Positions 1 to 5,879 of a stretch of 9,303 nucleotides of DNA are shown piece by piece (position 1 is the stretch's first letter; every line of letters starts with the position of its first letter). The stretch is from positions 1-9,303 of the forward strand of contig JAEWWF010000326.1 of the NCBI GenBank assembly GCA_023396465.1, in the 5' to 3' direction. The translations under genes and the position numbers were made by a program. The DNA comes from Pseudomonadota bacterium. GTDB taxonomy: Bacteria; Pseudomonadota; Alphaproteobacteria; Rhodospirillales; Rhodospirillaceae. The notes under the pieces are model-generated. The model searched no databases. It was not told the origin of the DNA and saw only the letters and a list, made by a program, of their open reading frames with translations.

Positions 1-178
1 GGCCCGGTGAAACCGCCGGCCCGCAGATCAAGCCCGGCGGACGTTTCCCCCTGGTCCATGCTCCATCCCCTTCGTCCCGCCAGATCGGGGACGCAGGCTC
101 CAAGGTGACGCCAGCGGCGTCCGAGAGCAAGACCTTAGTCGAAGTGAGGTCGGGGAGGGTCTTAAGCGGAAGGGCGGC

Positions 179-670
179 TTACTGCACGCGATCCCGCACG
201 GCATCGCCAGTACTGGAGGTGAGGCTTTCAAGGATGCGGATTTTCTCCAGATCCTCGCACAACAGCGTGATCGCCCGTTCCAGAACCTGGATGGTGGCGA
301 CGCAGGGAATGGTGGCGGCGTGCTGGCGGAACTGGACCAGGGTACGTTCGTCCTGTTCTCTCAGCGACCGCACCAGGGCGCAGAGTTCCGAACCGGAGAG
401 GGCGCGCGCCTGCTCCTCGCCACCCAGCACCACGCGGCCCATGGCAGGTGGTTCGGGGGGAGTGTCGTCCTGGTCTGTCCCGGCGGCGGCCTCCCGCCCC
501 AGAACGGCGGCGATGTCGCCGAGGATGACTGCCCGCGTCGAGGCGATATGGGAGAATTGGAGCTTCAGGCCAGGGTCTCCGACCTGCCGCGCCGCCGCCA
601 CGTAATGACGCCGGCCTTGCTGACAGGCATCAAAAAGGGGGTGGAGGCAATCCATGGCAAGCGCGGTCAT
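179..670 (-). CDS. DUF2383 / PA2169-type four-helix-bundle protein
   Basis: A 163-residue soluble, mostly helical protein. The N-terminal part (residues about 8-58: LHPLFDACQQG, then HYVAAARQVGDPGLKLQF, then a helix ending IAAVLG) has the layout of the DUF2383 family, ferritin-like bundles of unknown function (PA2169 type). A Gly/Pro/Asp-rich loop (about 59-84) separates it from two more helices (about 88-118 and 124-150). I see no convincing set of di-iron ligands, so an iron-storage role is not supported. I used the ATG at 670; a second in-frame ATG at 655 (MDCLHPLF) would remove five residues and neither has a strong ribosome binding site. The gene is monocistronic, with an EcfG-like promoter upstream, which fits the stress-related setting common for this family. 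Family assignment is from sequence pattern only, and the function is unknown. Confidence 0.72.
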   Translation of the reverse strand: MTALAMDCLHPLFDACQQGRRHYVAAARQVGDPGLKLQFSHIASTRAVILGDIAAVLGREAAAGTDQDDTPPEPPAMGRVVLGGEEQARALSGSELCALVRSLREQDERTLVQFRQHAATIPCVATIQVLERAITLLCEDLEKIRILESLTSSTGDAVRDRVQ

Positions 671-706
671 CGAGATCCGATCCGTGGGAAGGCATCAGCA
701 GCATTA

Positions 707-731
707 AACACTTCCCCGGGCGAAATGTTCC
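707..731 (-). promoter_or_regulatory. Candidate EcfG (general stress sigma) promoter of the DUF2383 gene
   Basis: On the minus strand GGAAC (731-727) is followed after 16 bases by TGTT (710-707). The known alphaproteobacterial EcfG consensus is GGAAC-N16/17-CGTT, so only one of nine informative bases differs. The predicted transcript start would lie about 25-30 bases before the ATG at 670, a normal leader length. A weaker sigma-70-like box (CATAAT at 846-841) lies further upstream. Confidence 0.55.
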
Positions 732-842
732 CTCCCGCTCACGCGGTGGGGATGGATCCGCGGGGCCGCGCTGACCGATCCGGTCCTGCGCCCAGCCTTA
801 TGTGGGGAGGGAAGGTTCATGCTCGCACCTATCCAGGATCAT

Positions 843-868
843 TATGCTTACGCATAGTATGACGCATA
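843..868. repeat. Short AT-rich direct and inverted repeats
   Basis: The heptamer ACGCATA occurs twice (850-856 and 862-868), 12 bp apart, and TATGC (843-847) pairs with GCATA (852-856). It is an AT-rich island in otherwise GC-rich DNA, immediately beside the 19-bp inverted repeat. A 12-bp period is near one helical turn, so a protein-binding site is conceivable. The function is not known. Confidence 0.35.
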
Positions 869-871
869 AGT

Positions 872-920
872 CCGGCCGCCCTTCCTCCTGCCGGCAGGTG
901 CCAGGAGGAAGGGCGGCCGG
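872..920 (-). terminator. Perfect 19-bp inverted repeat, probable terminator of the DUF1328 gene
   Basis: Arms at 872-890 and 902-920 are exact reverse complements (19 of 19), separated by an 11-base loop. In RNA this is a very stable GC-rich hairpin. It starts 23 bases after the DUF1328 stop codon on the minus strand, which fits a transcription terminator or 3' stabilising structure. No T-run follows on either strand, so it is not a textbook intrinsic terminator. Confidence 0.55.
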
Positions 921-943
921 TGTCCGGTCATTGGGGCGATGGA

Positions 944-1111
944 TCAACGACGCCCGCGCACCACATGGGCAATGAGCGAGACCACCAGCAGGGCCAGGAA
1001 GATGAAGAACAGGATTTGGGCGATGCTGGCGGAGGCCGAGGCGATTCCCCCGAAGCCGAAAACGGCGGCAACAATGGCGACAACGAAGAATACAAGAGCC
1101 CAGTAAAGCAT
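944..1111 (-). CDS. DUF1328 small membrane protein (YtjA-like)
   Basis: A 55-residue, almost wholly hydrophobic protein. It begins MLYWALVFFVVAI, has a central GFGGIASASASIAQ segment and a second hydrophobic stretch ILFFIFLALLVVSLI, and ends in the basic tail RGRR. Two membrane helices (about 2-19 and 29-49) joined by a small-residue turn, and the total length, match the DUF1328/YtjA family of inner-membrane peptides of unknown function. The ATG at 1111 is supported by a GGAGG box seven bases upstream. The same frame stays open far upstream, but that stretch runs across other genes and has no coding look. It is the middle of three small minus-strand stress-type genes, followed by a strong hairpin and preceded by an EcfG-like box. 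Confidence 0.88.
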   Translation of the reverse strand: MLYWALVFFVVAIVAAVFGFGGIASASASIAQILFFIFLALLVVSLIAHVVRGRR

Positions 1112-1153
1112 GATGACCTCCGGGAGATCGTTGGTGTCTGGTTTTGAGACATC

Positions 1154-1179
1154 AACGTGAAAGGACTGACAGCCGTTGC
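1154..1179 (-). promoter_or_regulatory. Candidate EcfG-type promoter of the DUF1328 gene
   Basis: On the minus strand GCAAC (1179-1175), 17 bases, then CGTT (1157-1154): one mismatch to the EcfG consensus GGAAC-N16/17-CGTT. The predicted start would lie about 35 bases before the ATG at 1111. A short two-box motif like this can occur by chance; the similar box before the neighbouring DUF2383 gene strengthens it. Confidence 0.45.
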
Positions 1180-1200
1180 GTGCGGCGACGACTGGCGCCT

Positions 1201-1524
1201 TTACCCTCGGTCCATGGCCTTGCCCATGACCAGGCCGACCATGAAGGCGATCAGCACGCTGGCCAGCGGCCGCTGTTCGATGTGCGCCTGGGCGGCGGCG
1301 AGGCTTTCCTGTGCCCGGCGTTGCACGTCGTCGGCGGTATGGCGGGCCATGTCGGCGGTGGCCTGACCACGGGCGCTGGCAATCTCGCGCAGGCTCTCGG
1401 CCAGGGCGCCGAAGTCGCGGCGCAGGGCGTCCATGTCGCTGCGCAGGCGGTTGAGATCGTCGTCCGCCTTGGCGCGGGCCGCGCCTTCCTTCATTTCCGT
1501 GGCGGTGGGGGTGACGTCGGCCAT
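1201..1524 (-). CDS. DUF883 (ElaB/YqjD-like) C-tail-anchored protein
   Basis: A 107-residue protein with the DUF883 layout: a charged, heptad-like helical region (about 20-80, for example DDDLNRLRSDMDALRRDFGAL) predicted to form a coiled coil, then RPLASV and one C-terminal membrane helix (about 87-103) containing GLVMG and ending GKAMDRG. E. coli members ElaB and YqjD sit in the inner membrane by this tail, and YqjD binds ribosomes in stationary phase; whether this protein does so is inference. The start at 1524 is fixed by AAGGAGG eight bases upstream; a longer frame reaching 1674 would begin in non-coding-looking sequence. It is divergent from the SDR gene, with 194 bp between the two starts. 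Confidence 0.85.
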   Translation of the reverse strand: MADVTPTATEMKEGAARAKADDDLNRLRSDMDALRRDFGALAESLREIASARGQATADMARHTADDVQRRAQESLAAAQAHIEQRPLASVLIAFMVGLVMGKAMDRG

Positions 1525-1532
1525 GGGGATAT

Positions 1533-1539
1533 CCTCCTT
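1533..1539 (-). promoter_or_regulatory. Ribosome binding site deciding the DUF883 start
   Basis: AAGGAGG on the minus strand, eight bases before the ATG at 1524. It is an almost perfect Shine-Dalgarno sequence and rules against the 50-residue upstream extension of the same frame. Confidence 0.8.
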
Positions 1540-1718
1540 GCGGGTTGTGCGGCTGGCGAGTTCCTCGCCCGTGCCGCACCAAACGCCGGAGGTCGCTGTC
1601 CGGCTGCAAATGGCCCCGACGGGCGCGGCCCTTGACGACGGTGGCACCCGTCCCGAACACTGGACGGCAAGCAAGACTATTAAAAAAAACAGCGACGAAC
1701 TCCGGGAGGTACGTCGAC

Positions 1719-2474
1719 ATGCAATTGCGATTGGACGGCAAGGTGGCGCTGGTCACCGGCGCCTCCGGCGGCCTCGGCCGCCATTTTGCCCAGGTCCTCG
1801 CGGCGGCCGGCGCCACGGTGGTGCTGGCGGCCCGGCGGGTGGACAAGCTGGCCGATGCCGCCGCCGCCCTGGGGCCGCGCGCCCATGCGGTGGTGCTGGA
1901 CGTCGCCGACGCGGCCTCGGTGACTGACGCCTTCGCCGCTGCCGAGGTGGCCGCCGGCGGGCCGGTGACGGTGGTCATCAACAATGCCGGCATCGCCGAC
2001 ACCGGCGCCGCCCTCGACGTCACGCCCGAGGACTGGGACCGGGTGCTCGACACCAACCTGACCGGTGCCTTCCTGGTCGCGCAGGCCGCCGCCCGCCGCC
2101 TGCGCGCGACGGGCAGCCCCGGCAGCATCGTCAACATCGCCTCCATTGCCGGGCTGCGACCGGCCGGGGCGGTGGCGGCCTATTGCGCCAGCAAGGCCGG
2201 GCTCGTCCATCTGACCAAGGCGCTGGCGCTGGAATGGGCGCGCCACGGCATCCGCGTCAACGCCCTGTGCCCCGGCTACATCGAGACCGATATCAACACC
2301 GACTTCTTCGCCACCGACGCCGGTCAGGCGCTGGTCAAGCGCATCCCGCAACGTCGCCTGGGCAAGCCGGAGGAACTGGACGCGCCGCTGCTGCTGCTCG
2401 CCTCCGATGCCTCGCCTTACCTCACCGGGGCCGTGCTCGCCGTTGATGGCGGTCATCTGGTCAGCTCTCTCTGA
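1719..2474 (+). CDS. Short-chain dehydrogenase/reductase, LvaD-like candidate
   Basis: A 251-residue classical SDR. It has the nucleotide motif TGASGGLG (13-20), NNAG (88-91), the structural Asn at 113, the catalytic set Ser142-Tyr155-Lys159 (YCASK), and the PG motif after the last Rossmann strand (CPGYIET). Arg39-Arg40 after strand beta-2 (VVLAARR) points to NADP(H) rather than NAD(H). The start is set by GGGAGG nine bases before ATG 1719; the frame runs further upstream but has no SDR sequence there. It is the first gene of an operon, 14 bp before the acyl-CoA dehydrogenase gene. In the P. putida levulinate pathway an SDR (LvaD) reduces 4-ketovaleryl-CoA to 4-hydroxyvaleryl-CoA, and by context this enzyme may act likewise on a 4-keto or 4-hydroxyacyl-CoA. 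The SDR fold is certain; the substrate is inferred. A run of eight A's lies about 30 bases upstream of the start. Confidence 0.9.
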   Translation: MQLRLDGKVALVTGASGGLGRHFAQVLAAAGATVVLAARRVDKLADAAAALGPRAHAVVLDVADAASVTDAFAAAEVAAGGPVTVVINNAGIADTGAALDVTPEDWDRVLDTNLTGAFLVAQAAARRLRATGSPGSIVNIASIAGLRPAGAVAAYCASKAGLVHLTKALALEWARHGIRVNALCPGYIETDINTDFFATDAGQALVKRIPQRRLGKPEELDAPLLLLASDASPYLTGAVLAVDGGHLVSSL

Positions 2475-2488
2475 AGGATAATCGCCCG

Positions 2489-3691
2489 ATGGATTTCGCC
2501 CTGTCGCCCGAGATCGACGCCCTCCGTCTGCGCATCCGCGCCTTCGTCGCCGATCATATCCTGCCGGTGGAAGCCGACCGCAGCGCCTATGACGAGCACG
2601 ACAACATCACCGATGACGCCTTGAAGGCCCTGCGAAGCAAGGCCCGTGCCGCCGGCCTCTGGGCCTTGCAGATGCCGAAGGAGCGCGGCGGGCTCGGTCT
2701 GCCGGTGGTCGGCATGGCGGCCTGCTACGAGGAGATGAACCGCTCCATCTTCGGGCCGGTGGTGTTCAACTCCGCCGCCCCCGACGACGGCAACATGATC
2801 CTGCTGAACAAGGTGGGGACCGAGGCGCAGAAGGACCGCTGGCTTCAACCCATCATCGATGGCAAGGTCCGCTCCGCCTTCGTGATGACCGAGCCGGCGC
2901 CCGGTTCCGGCTCCGACCCCGCCGGCATGATGGCGACGCGGGCGGAGAAGAAGGGCGACCGCTGGGTCGTCCATGGCCGCAAGTGGTTCATTACCGGCGC
3001 CGGGGCGGCGGAGCACTTCATCCTCATCGCCCGCACCTCCGACGACCCGCGCAAGGGGCTGACGGCGTTCCTCTATCACCGCGACCAGCCGGGCTGGCGC
3101 ATCGAGCGGCGCATCCCGATCATGGGGCCGGAGGAACACGGCGGCCATTGCGAACTGGTGTTCGAGGGCCTGGAAATCCCCGACGAGAACGTGCTGATGA
3201 CTGTCGGCGACGGCCTCAAGGCGACCCAGATCCGCCTCGGCACCGCCCGCCTCACCCACTGCATGCGCTGGACCGGCCTTGCCAAGCGGTCGCTGGAGAT
3301 TGCCCAGGATTACATCGGCAGCCGCATGGCCTTCGGCTCGGCGCTCGCCGAGCACGAGAGCGTGCAGACCCTGATGGGGGACGCCGCCATGCAGATCGAG
3401 GTCGGCCGCCTGCTCACCATGAAGGCGGCCTGGAAGCTCGATCAGGGCAATTTTGCCCGCAAGGAGGTGAGCATGGCCAAGGTGGTGGTGGCCGATGCCT
3501 TGCAGCAGGCGGTGGACACCGCCATCCAGCTCAACGGCGCCCGTGGCTACAGCAAGGACACGCCGTTGGAATGGATCTACCGCTACGCCCGTCAGGCCCG
3601 GCTGGTGGACGGCGCCAGCGAGGTTCACAAGATGGTGCTGTCCCGCGCGCTCGCCACCGAGGGCCAGGATTTCTGGTCCTGGGGCGCCTGA
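2489..3691 (+). CDS. Acyl-CoA dehydrogenase family protein, ACAD10/11 / LvaC-like
   Basis: A 400-residue full-length flavoprotein of the acyl-CoA dehydrogenase fold: N-terminal helical domain (about 1-125), beta domain with the flavin motif FVMTEPAPGSGSD (131-143) and WFITGAG, and C-terminal helical domain with QLNGARGYSKDTPLEWIYRYAR (347-368). Where typical members have a catalytic Glu in YEG, this one reads VDG (Asp374), followed by ASEVHK. That DG..EVH signature is seen in ACAD10/ACAD11 and LvaC-type enzymes, which act on 4-phosphoacyl-CoAs and lead to the 3-hydroxyacyl-CoA. GAAGGA lies upstream of ATG 2489. The stop overlaps the kinase start by one base, so the two are probably translationally coupled. 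The fold is certain; the 4-hydroxyacid role rests on the motif and the gene context. Confidence 0.92.
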   Translation: MDFALSPEIDALRLRIRAFVADHILPVEADRSAYDEHDNITDDALKALRSKARAAGLWALQMPKERGGLGLPVVGMAACYEEMNRSIFGPVVFNSAAPDDGNMILLNKVGTEAQKDRWLQPIIDGKVRSAFVMTEPAPGSGSDPAGMMATRAEKKGDRWVVHGRKWFITGAGAAEHFILIARTSDDPRKGLTAFLYHRDQPGWRIERRIPIMGPEEHGGHCELVFEGLEIPDENVLMTVGDGLKATQIRLGTARLTHCMRWTGLAKRSLEIAQDYIGSRMAFGSALAEHESVQTLMGDAAMQIEVGRLLTMKAAWKLDQGNFARKEVSMAKVVVADALQQAVDTAIQLNGARGYSKDTPLEWIYRYARQARLVDGASEVHKMVLSRALATEGQDFWSWGA

Positions 3692-4704
3692 TGGAGACCC
3701 GCAAGGAGGCCCTGGAAGCCTGGCTCGCCGCCCGCATGGGGGCGGAGCGGGTGACGCTGACCGCCCTGCGCAAGCTGTCCGGCGGCGCCATCCAGGAAAA
3801 CTGGGCGGTGGATGCCGAGGTGACGGGCGGCGCCTTCGCCGGTGGCCTGGCGCTGGTGGTGCGCACCGATGCCCCCTCCGGGGTCGCCGTCAGCCATGGC
3901 CGGGCGCAGGAATTCGCCCTGTTCAAAGCCGCCTTCGAGGCCGGCGTGACGGTGCCGGAACCGCTGTGGCTGGAGGCCGCCGGGAACGTGCTCGGCAAGC
4001 CGTTCTTCGTCATGCGCCGCATCGCCGGTGTCGCCGCCGGCCATAAGGTGGTGAAGGACGACAGCCTGGGCGGCGGCCGGGCGGCACTGGCGGCGGCGCT
4101 GGGGCGGCAACTGGCGCGCATCCATTCCATCACCCCACCGCGCGATGACCTTGGCTTCCTCGCCATGCCGCAGGGCTCGCCGGCCCTGGCCTGGGTGGCG
4201 GAGTTTCGCCAGTGGCTCGACGGCCACCGCACCGCCCATCCGACGTTGGAATGGGGCCTGCGGTGGCTGGAGCGCCACGCCCCGCCGCGCGGGCAGATCG
4301 TGCTGTGCCACAATGATTTCCGCACCGGCAACCTGATGGTCGACCGCACCGGCGTCACCGGCGTGCTTGACTGGGAGTTCGCCGCCTGGGGCGACCCGCT
4401 GGCCGATGTCGGCTGGTTCTGCGCCCCCTGCTGGCGGTTCGGGCAACGGCAGAACGAGGCCGGCGGCATCGGCCCGCGCGAGGCTTTCTATGGCGGCTAC
4501 GAACAGGAGACCGGCCGGACGCTCGACCGTGCGCGGGTGGCCTACTGGGAGGTCATGGCGACCCTGCGGTGGGCCATCATCGCGCTGCAACAGGCGGAAC
4601 GCCACGTCTCCGGCGGCGAAACCAACCTGGAGCTGGCCTTGACCGCCCATGTGGTGCCGGAGCTGGAACTGGACATCCTCGACATGACGCGGGAGGGCCT
4701 GTGA
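3691..4704 (+). CDS. APH-family kinase, LvaA / ACAD10-11 N-domain-like
   Basis: A 337-residue protein kinase-like phosphotransferase. It shows the glycine loop LSGGAIQEN (29-37), VVRTD at the nucleotide-binding strand (Arg58 where aminoglycoside kinases have Lys), the Brenner motif CHNDFRTGN (206-214, catalytic Asp209) and the metal-binding DWEFA (Asp227). In mammals this domain is fused in front of an ACAD domain in ACAD10/ACAD11; in P. putida the separate kinase LvaA phosphorylates 4-hydroxyvaleryl-CoA. Lying between the ACAD gene and DUF6285, it is most likely a 4-hydroxyacyl-CoA kinase and not an antibiotic-resistance enzyme. The ATG at 3691 overlaps the preceding stop by one base and has no good ribosome binding site of its own, which supports translational coupling. 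The frame is open upstream to 2983, but there it only shadows the ACAD gene. Confidence 0.88.
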   Translation: METRKEALEAWLAARMGAERVTLTALRKLSGGAIQENWAVDAEVTGGAFAGGLALVVRTDAPSGVAVSHGRAQEFALFKAAFEAGVTVPEPLWLEAAGNVLGKPFFVMRRIAGVAAGHKVVKDDSLGGGRAALAAALGRQLARIHSITPPRDDLGFLAMPQGSPALAWVAEFRQWLDGHRTAHPTLEWGLRWLERHAPPRGQIVLCHNDFRTGNLMVDRTGVTGVLDWEFAAWGDPLADVGWFCAPCWRFGQRQNEAGGIGPREAFYGGYEQETGRTLDRARVAYWEVMATLRWAIIALQQAERHVSGGETNLELALTAHVVPELELDILDMTREGL

Positions 4705-5072
4705 TGCGCGACGAACCCACCGCCGCCGATCTGCTGGACACCGCCCTGGCGGTGCTGAAGGACCGCCTGCTGCCGCACCTGCCGGCGGACAGCCGCTACG
4801 ACGCCCTGATGGTCGCCAATGCCATCGGCATCGCCGCCCGCCAGGTGCGGGCGGGGACGCACCCGGAGGACGAGGCCCACGCCCGCCTGTCGGCCCTTTA
4901 CAGCGACAAGGGGGAGCCGCTGGCGGCGCTGGAAGCGGCTCTCGCCGCCGATCTGCGGGCCGGGCGCTTCGACCCCGGCCACGCCGAGCGGGCGGCGGTG
5001 TTCGATCACCTGTGGCGGACCACCCGCGACAAGCTGCGGGAAAGCAACCCGAAGGCCCTCAGCGGTCGCTGA
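4704..5072 (+). CDS. DUF6285 protein, LvaB-like kinase partner
   Basis: A 122-residue, wholly helical soluble protein. It matches the DUF6285 pattern: a helix with ADLLDTALAVLKDRLLPHLP (8-27), then RYDALMVANAIGIAARQ (31-47), then a C-terminal helical part ending in charged residues (LWRTTRDKLRESNP). Its ATG overlaps the kinase stop by one base (TGATG), so it is the last gene of the coupled operon. In P. putida the small protein LvaB is needed with LvaA for phosphorylation of 4-hydroxyacyl-CoA, and this protein has matching size, context and pattern. No catalytic motif is visible, which suits an accessory subunit. Its 3' end overlaps that of the convergent DUF2889 gene by 14 bp, so no terminator fits between them. 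Confidence 0.8.
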   Translation: MRDEPTAADLLDTALAVLKDRLLPHLPADSRYDALMVANAIGIAARQVRAGTHPEDEAHARLSALYSDKGEPLAALEAALAADLRAGRFDPGHAERAAVFDHLWRTTRDKLRESNPKALSGR

Positions 5073-5649
5073 CCGGCTCCACGTCGGTGTCGCCGCCGGT
5101 GTACCACTGCGGCCACTGGCGCTTCACCACTGGGCTGTCGCTGGCGAGGGCGTGGCAGGTATCCAGAATGCGCGGCCGTCCGCCGGGGCCGTCGCTGTCG
5201 CCGGCGCGGCCCTGGCGCTCGCGTTCGGCGTAGAGGGTCTGGAAGGCGGTGGTGGCCATGGGACCGAGCAGCAACTCCACCAGATGGGTGCAGCCGTGGG
5301 CGCCGCCCAGCCGCTCCCGCACCTGCTTGCGGAAGCCGGGGCCGATGCGCAGCCCGGCGAGGCCGTCGAAGGCCGGGTTGATGTCCTTGCAGATGGTGAA
5401 GGGGCCGTGGTCGGTCACCGCCTCGGCGGTGTGGATGAGCATGTCGCCGTCGATGGTCAGACGCAGCCACATGCCATGCAGCGGCTCGCCAGCCTCGATG
5501 CGGCCGCGGTCGGTGTTGGGGAAGCCGTAGGTCTTGGTGTCGACCAGATGCCCCTCGATGTCGAACAGGCCGTCCTCGCGCCGGTAGCCGTCGACGGTGA
5601 CGGTGCGGGTGTGCTGCTTCTCGCGGGCGACGGGTGGACTCAGGGGCAT
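5059..5649 (-). CDS. DUF2889 family protein
   Basis: A 196-residue soluble protein with the DUF2889 pattern: MPLSPPVAREKQHTRTVTVDGYRREDG (start), DIEGHLVDTKTY (30-41), WLRLTIDGD (61-69), AVTDHGPF, GLRIGPGF (99-106), GCTHLVELLLGPMATTAFQT (119-138) and the C-terminal CHALASDSPVVKRQWP (165-180). The biochemical function of this family is not known to me. The conserved Cys120, His122 and Glu125 in GCTHLVE could be metal or catalytic residues (inference). The start at 5649 is supported by GGAG six bases upstream; an ATG 48 bases further upstream adds residues unlike the family. It is convergent with the 4-hydroxyacid operon, with an overlap at the 3' ends. A sigma-70 promoter candidate and repeats lie upstream. 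Confidence 0.85.
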   Translation of the reverse strand: MPLSPPVAREKQHTRTVTVDGYRREDGLFDIEGHLVDTKTYGFPNTDRGRIEAGEPLHGMWLRLTIDGDMLIHTAEAVTDHGPFTICKDINPAFDGLAGLRIGPGFRKQVRERLGGAHGCTHLVELLLGPMATTAFQTLYAERERQGRAGDSDGPGGRPRILDTCHALASDSPVVKRQWPQWYTGGDTDVEPVSDR

Positions 5650-5696
5650 GACGGACTCCGGACAAACGACGGGCGCAGGTGCGCGCGGATGCCCCA

Positions 5697-5725
5697 ATTG
5701 TGGGGGTCCCTTCCGTTAACGTCAA
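5697..5725 (-). promoter_or_regulatory. Candidate sigma-70 promoter of the DUF2889 gene
   Basis: On the minus strand TTGACG (5725-5720; five of six to TTGACA) is followed after 17 bases by CACAAT (5702-5697; four of six to TATAAT). The predicted start near 5690 gives a leader of about 40 bases to ATG 5649. The -35 box sits inside three tandem hexamers (5715-5732), so the promoter could be controlled there. Confidence 0.45.
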
Positions 5726-5732
5726 CGTCAAG
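5715..5732. repeat. Three tandem hexamers over the -35 box
   Basis: GTTAAC, GTCAAC and GTCAAG follow each other without spacers (5715-5720, 5721-5726, 5727-5732), differing at one or two positions. They cover the predicted -35 element of the DUF2889 promoter, so an operator is possible. No known regulator site was recognised. Confidence 0.4.
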
Positions 5733-5774
5733 CCAGTGGCGCAAAGGGAAATGGCCCGCTGCCGGGTGGGGCAA

Positions 5775-5800
5775 CGGGCCGGTCAAAGCGGGCCGGTCAA
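5775..5800. repeat. Tandem 12-bp direct repeat upstream of DUF2889
   Basis: CGGGCCGGTCAA occurs identically at 5775-5786 and 5789-5800, separated by two bases (14-bp period). It is about 50 bp upstream of the predicted -35 box, where an activator or sensor could bind. There is no coding sequence here. Chance is unlikely for two identical adjacent 12-mers, though both are GC-rich. Confidence 0.55.
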
Positions 5801-5879
5801 TTTGCATCGGCGTTATGGTACCGCTATGATCCGTGGCAGGAAGCGGCCGTGAGTGTGATACCGGCCCTGGTTTTCACGG

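Noticed and set aside
1..178. Possible gene at the left edge (short frames on both strands)
   Set aside because: No frame has family features or a good ribosome binding site. Only weak 6-bp stems (for example 107-121 and 129-163) are visible, too weak to call a terminator.
1540..1564. GGAAC box upstream of the DUF883 gene as an EcfG promoter
   Set aside because: GGAAC is present at 1564-1560 on the minus strand, but at 16-17 bases the second box is CCGC or CGCA rather than CGTT, so the match is too weak.
944..2146. 400-codon minus-strand open frame ending with the DUF1328 sequence
   Set aside because: Only the last 55 codons look like protein, with their own ATG and GGAGG. The rest is low-complexity Ala/Arg/Pro sequence running antisense to the SDR gene and out of frame over the DUF883 gene.
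2453..3628. 391-codon frame antisense to the acyl-CoA dehydrogenase gene
   Set aside because: Rich in Gly/His/Ala/Arg with no recognisable motif; a GC-bias shadow of a gene with clear family motifs on the other strand.
2983..3690. Upstream extension of the kinase frame over the dehydrogenase gene
   Set aside because: Arg/Pro/Gly-rich shadow translation; the kinase proper begins at the coupled ATG at 3691, after which the sequence matches the family.
3625..4650. Long frame antisense to the kinase gene
   Set aside because: Low-complexity composition without motifs, opposite a gene with an intact HND/DWE kinase signature.
3691..4704. Aminoglycoside resistance gene
   Set aside because: The fold is that of aminoglycoside phosphotransferases, but context (ACAD, SDR, DUF6285) and the Arg in place of Lys at the nucleotide strand point to the metabolic LvaA/ACAD10-11 branch.
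4819..5829. 336-codon plus-strand frame across DUF6285, DUF2889 and the following gap
   Set aside because: It overlaps two convincing genes in other frames; its translation is repetitive and lacks family features.
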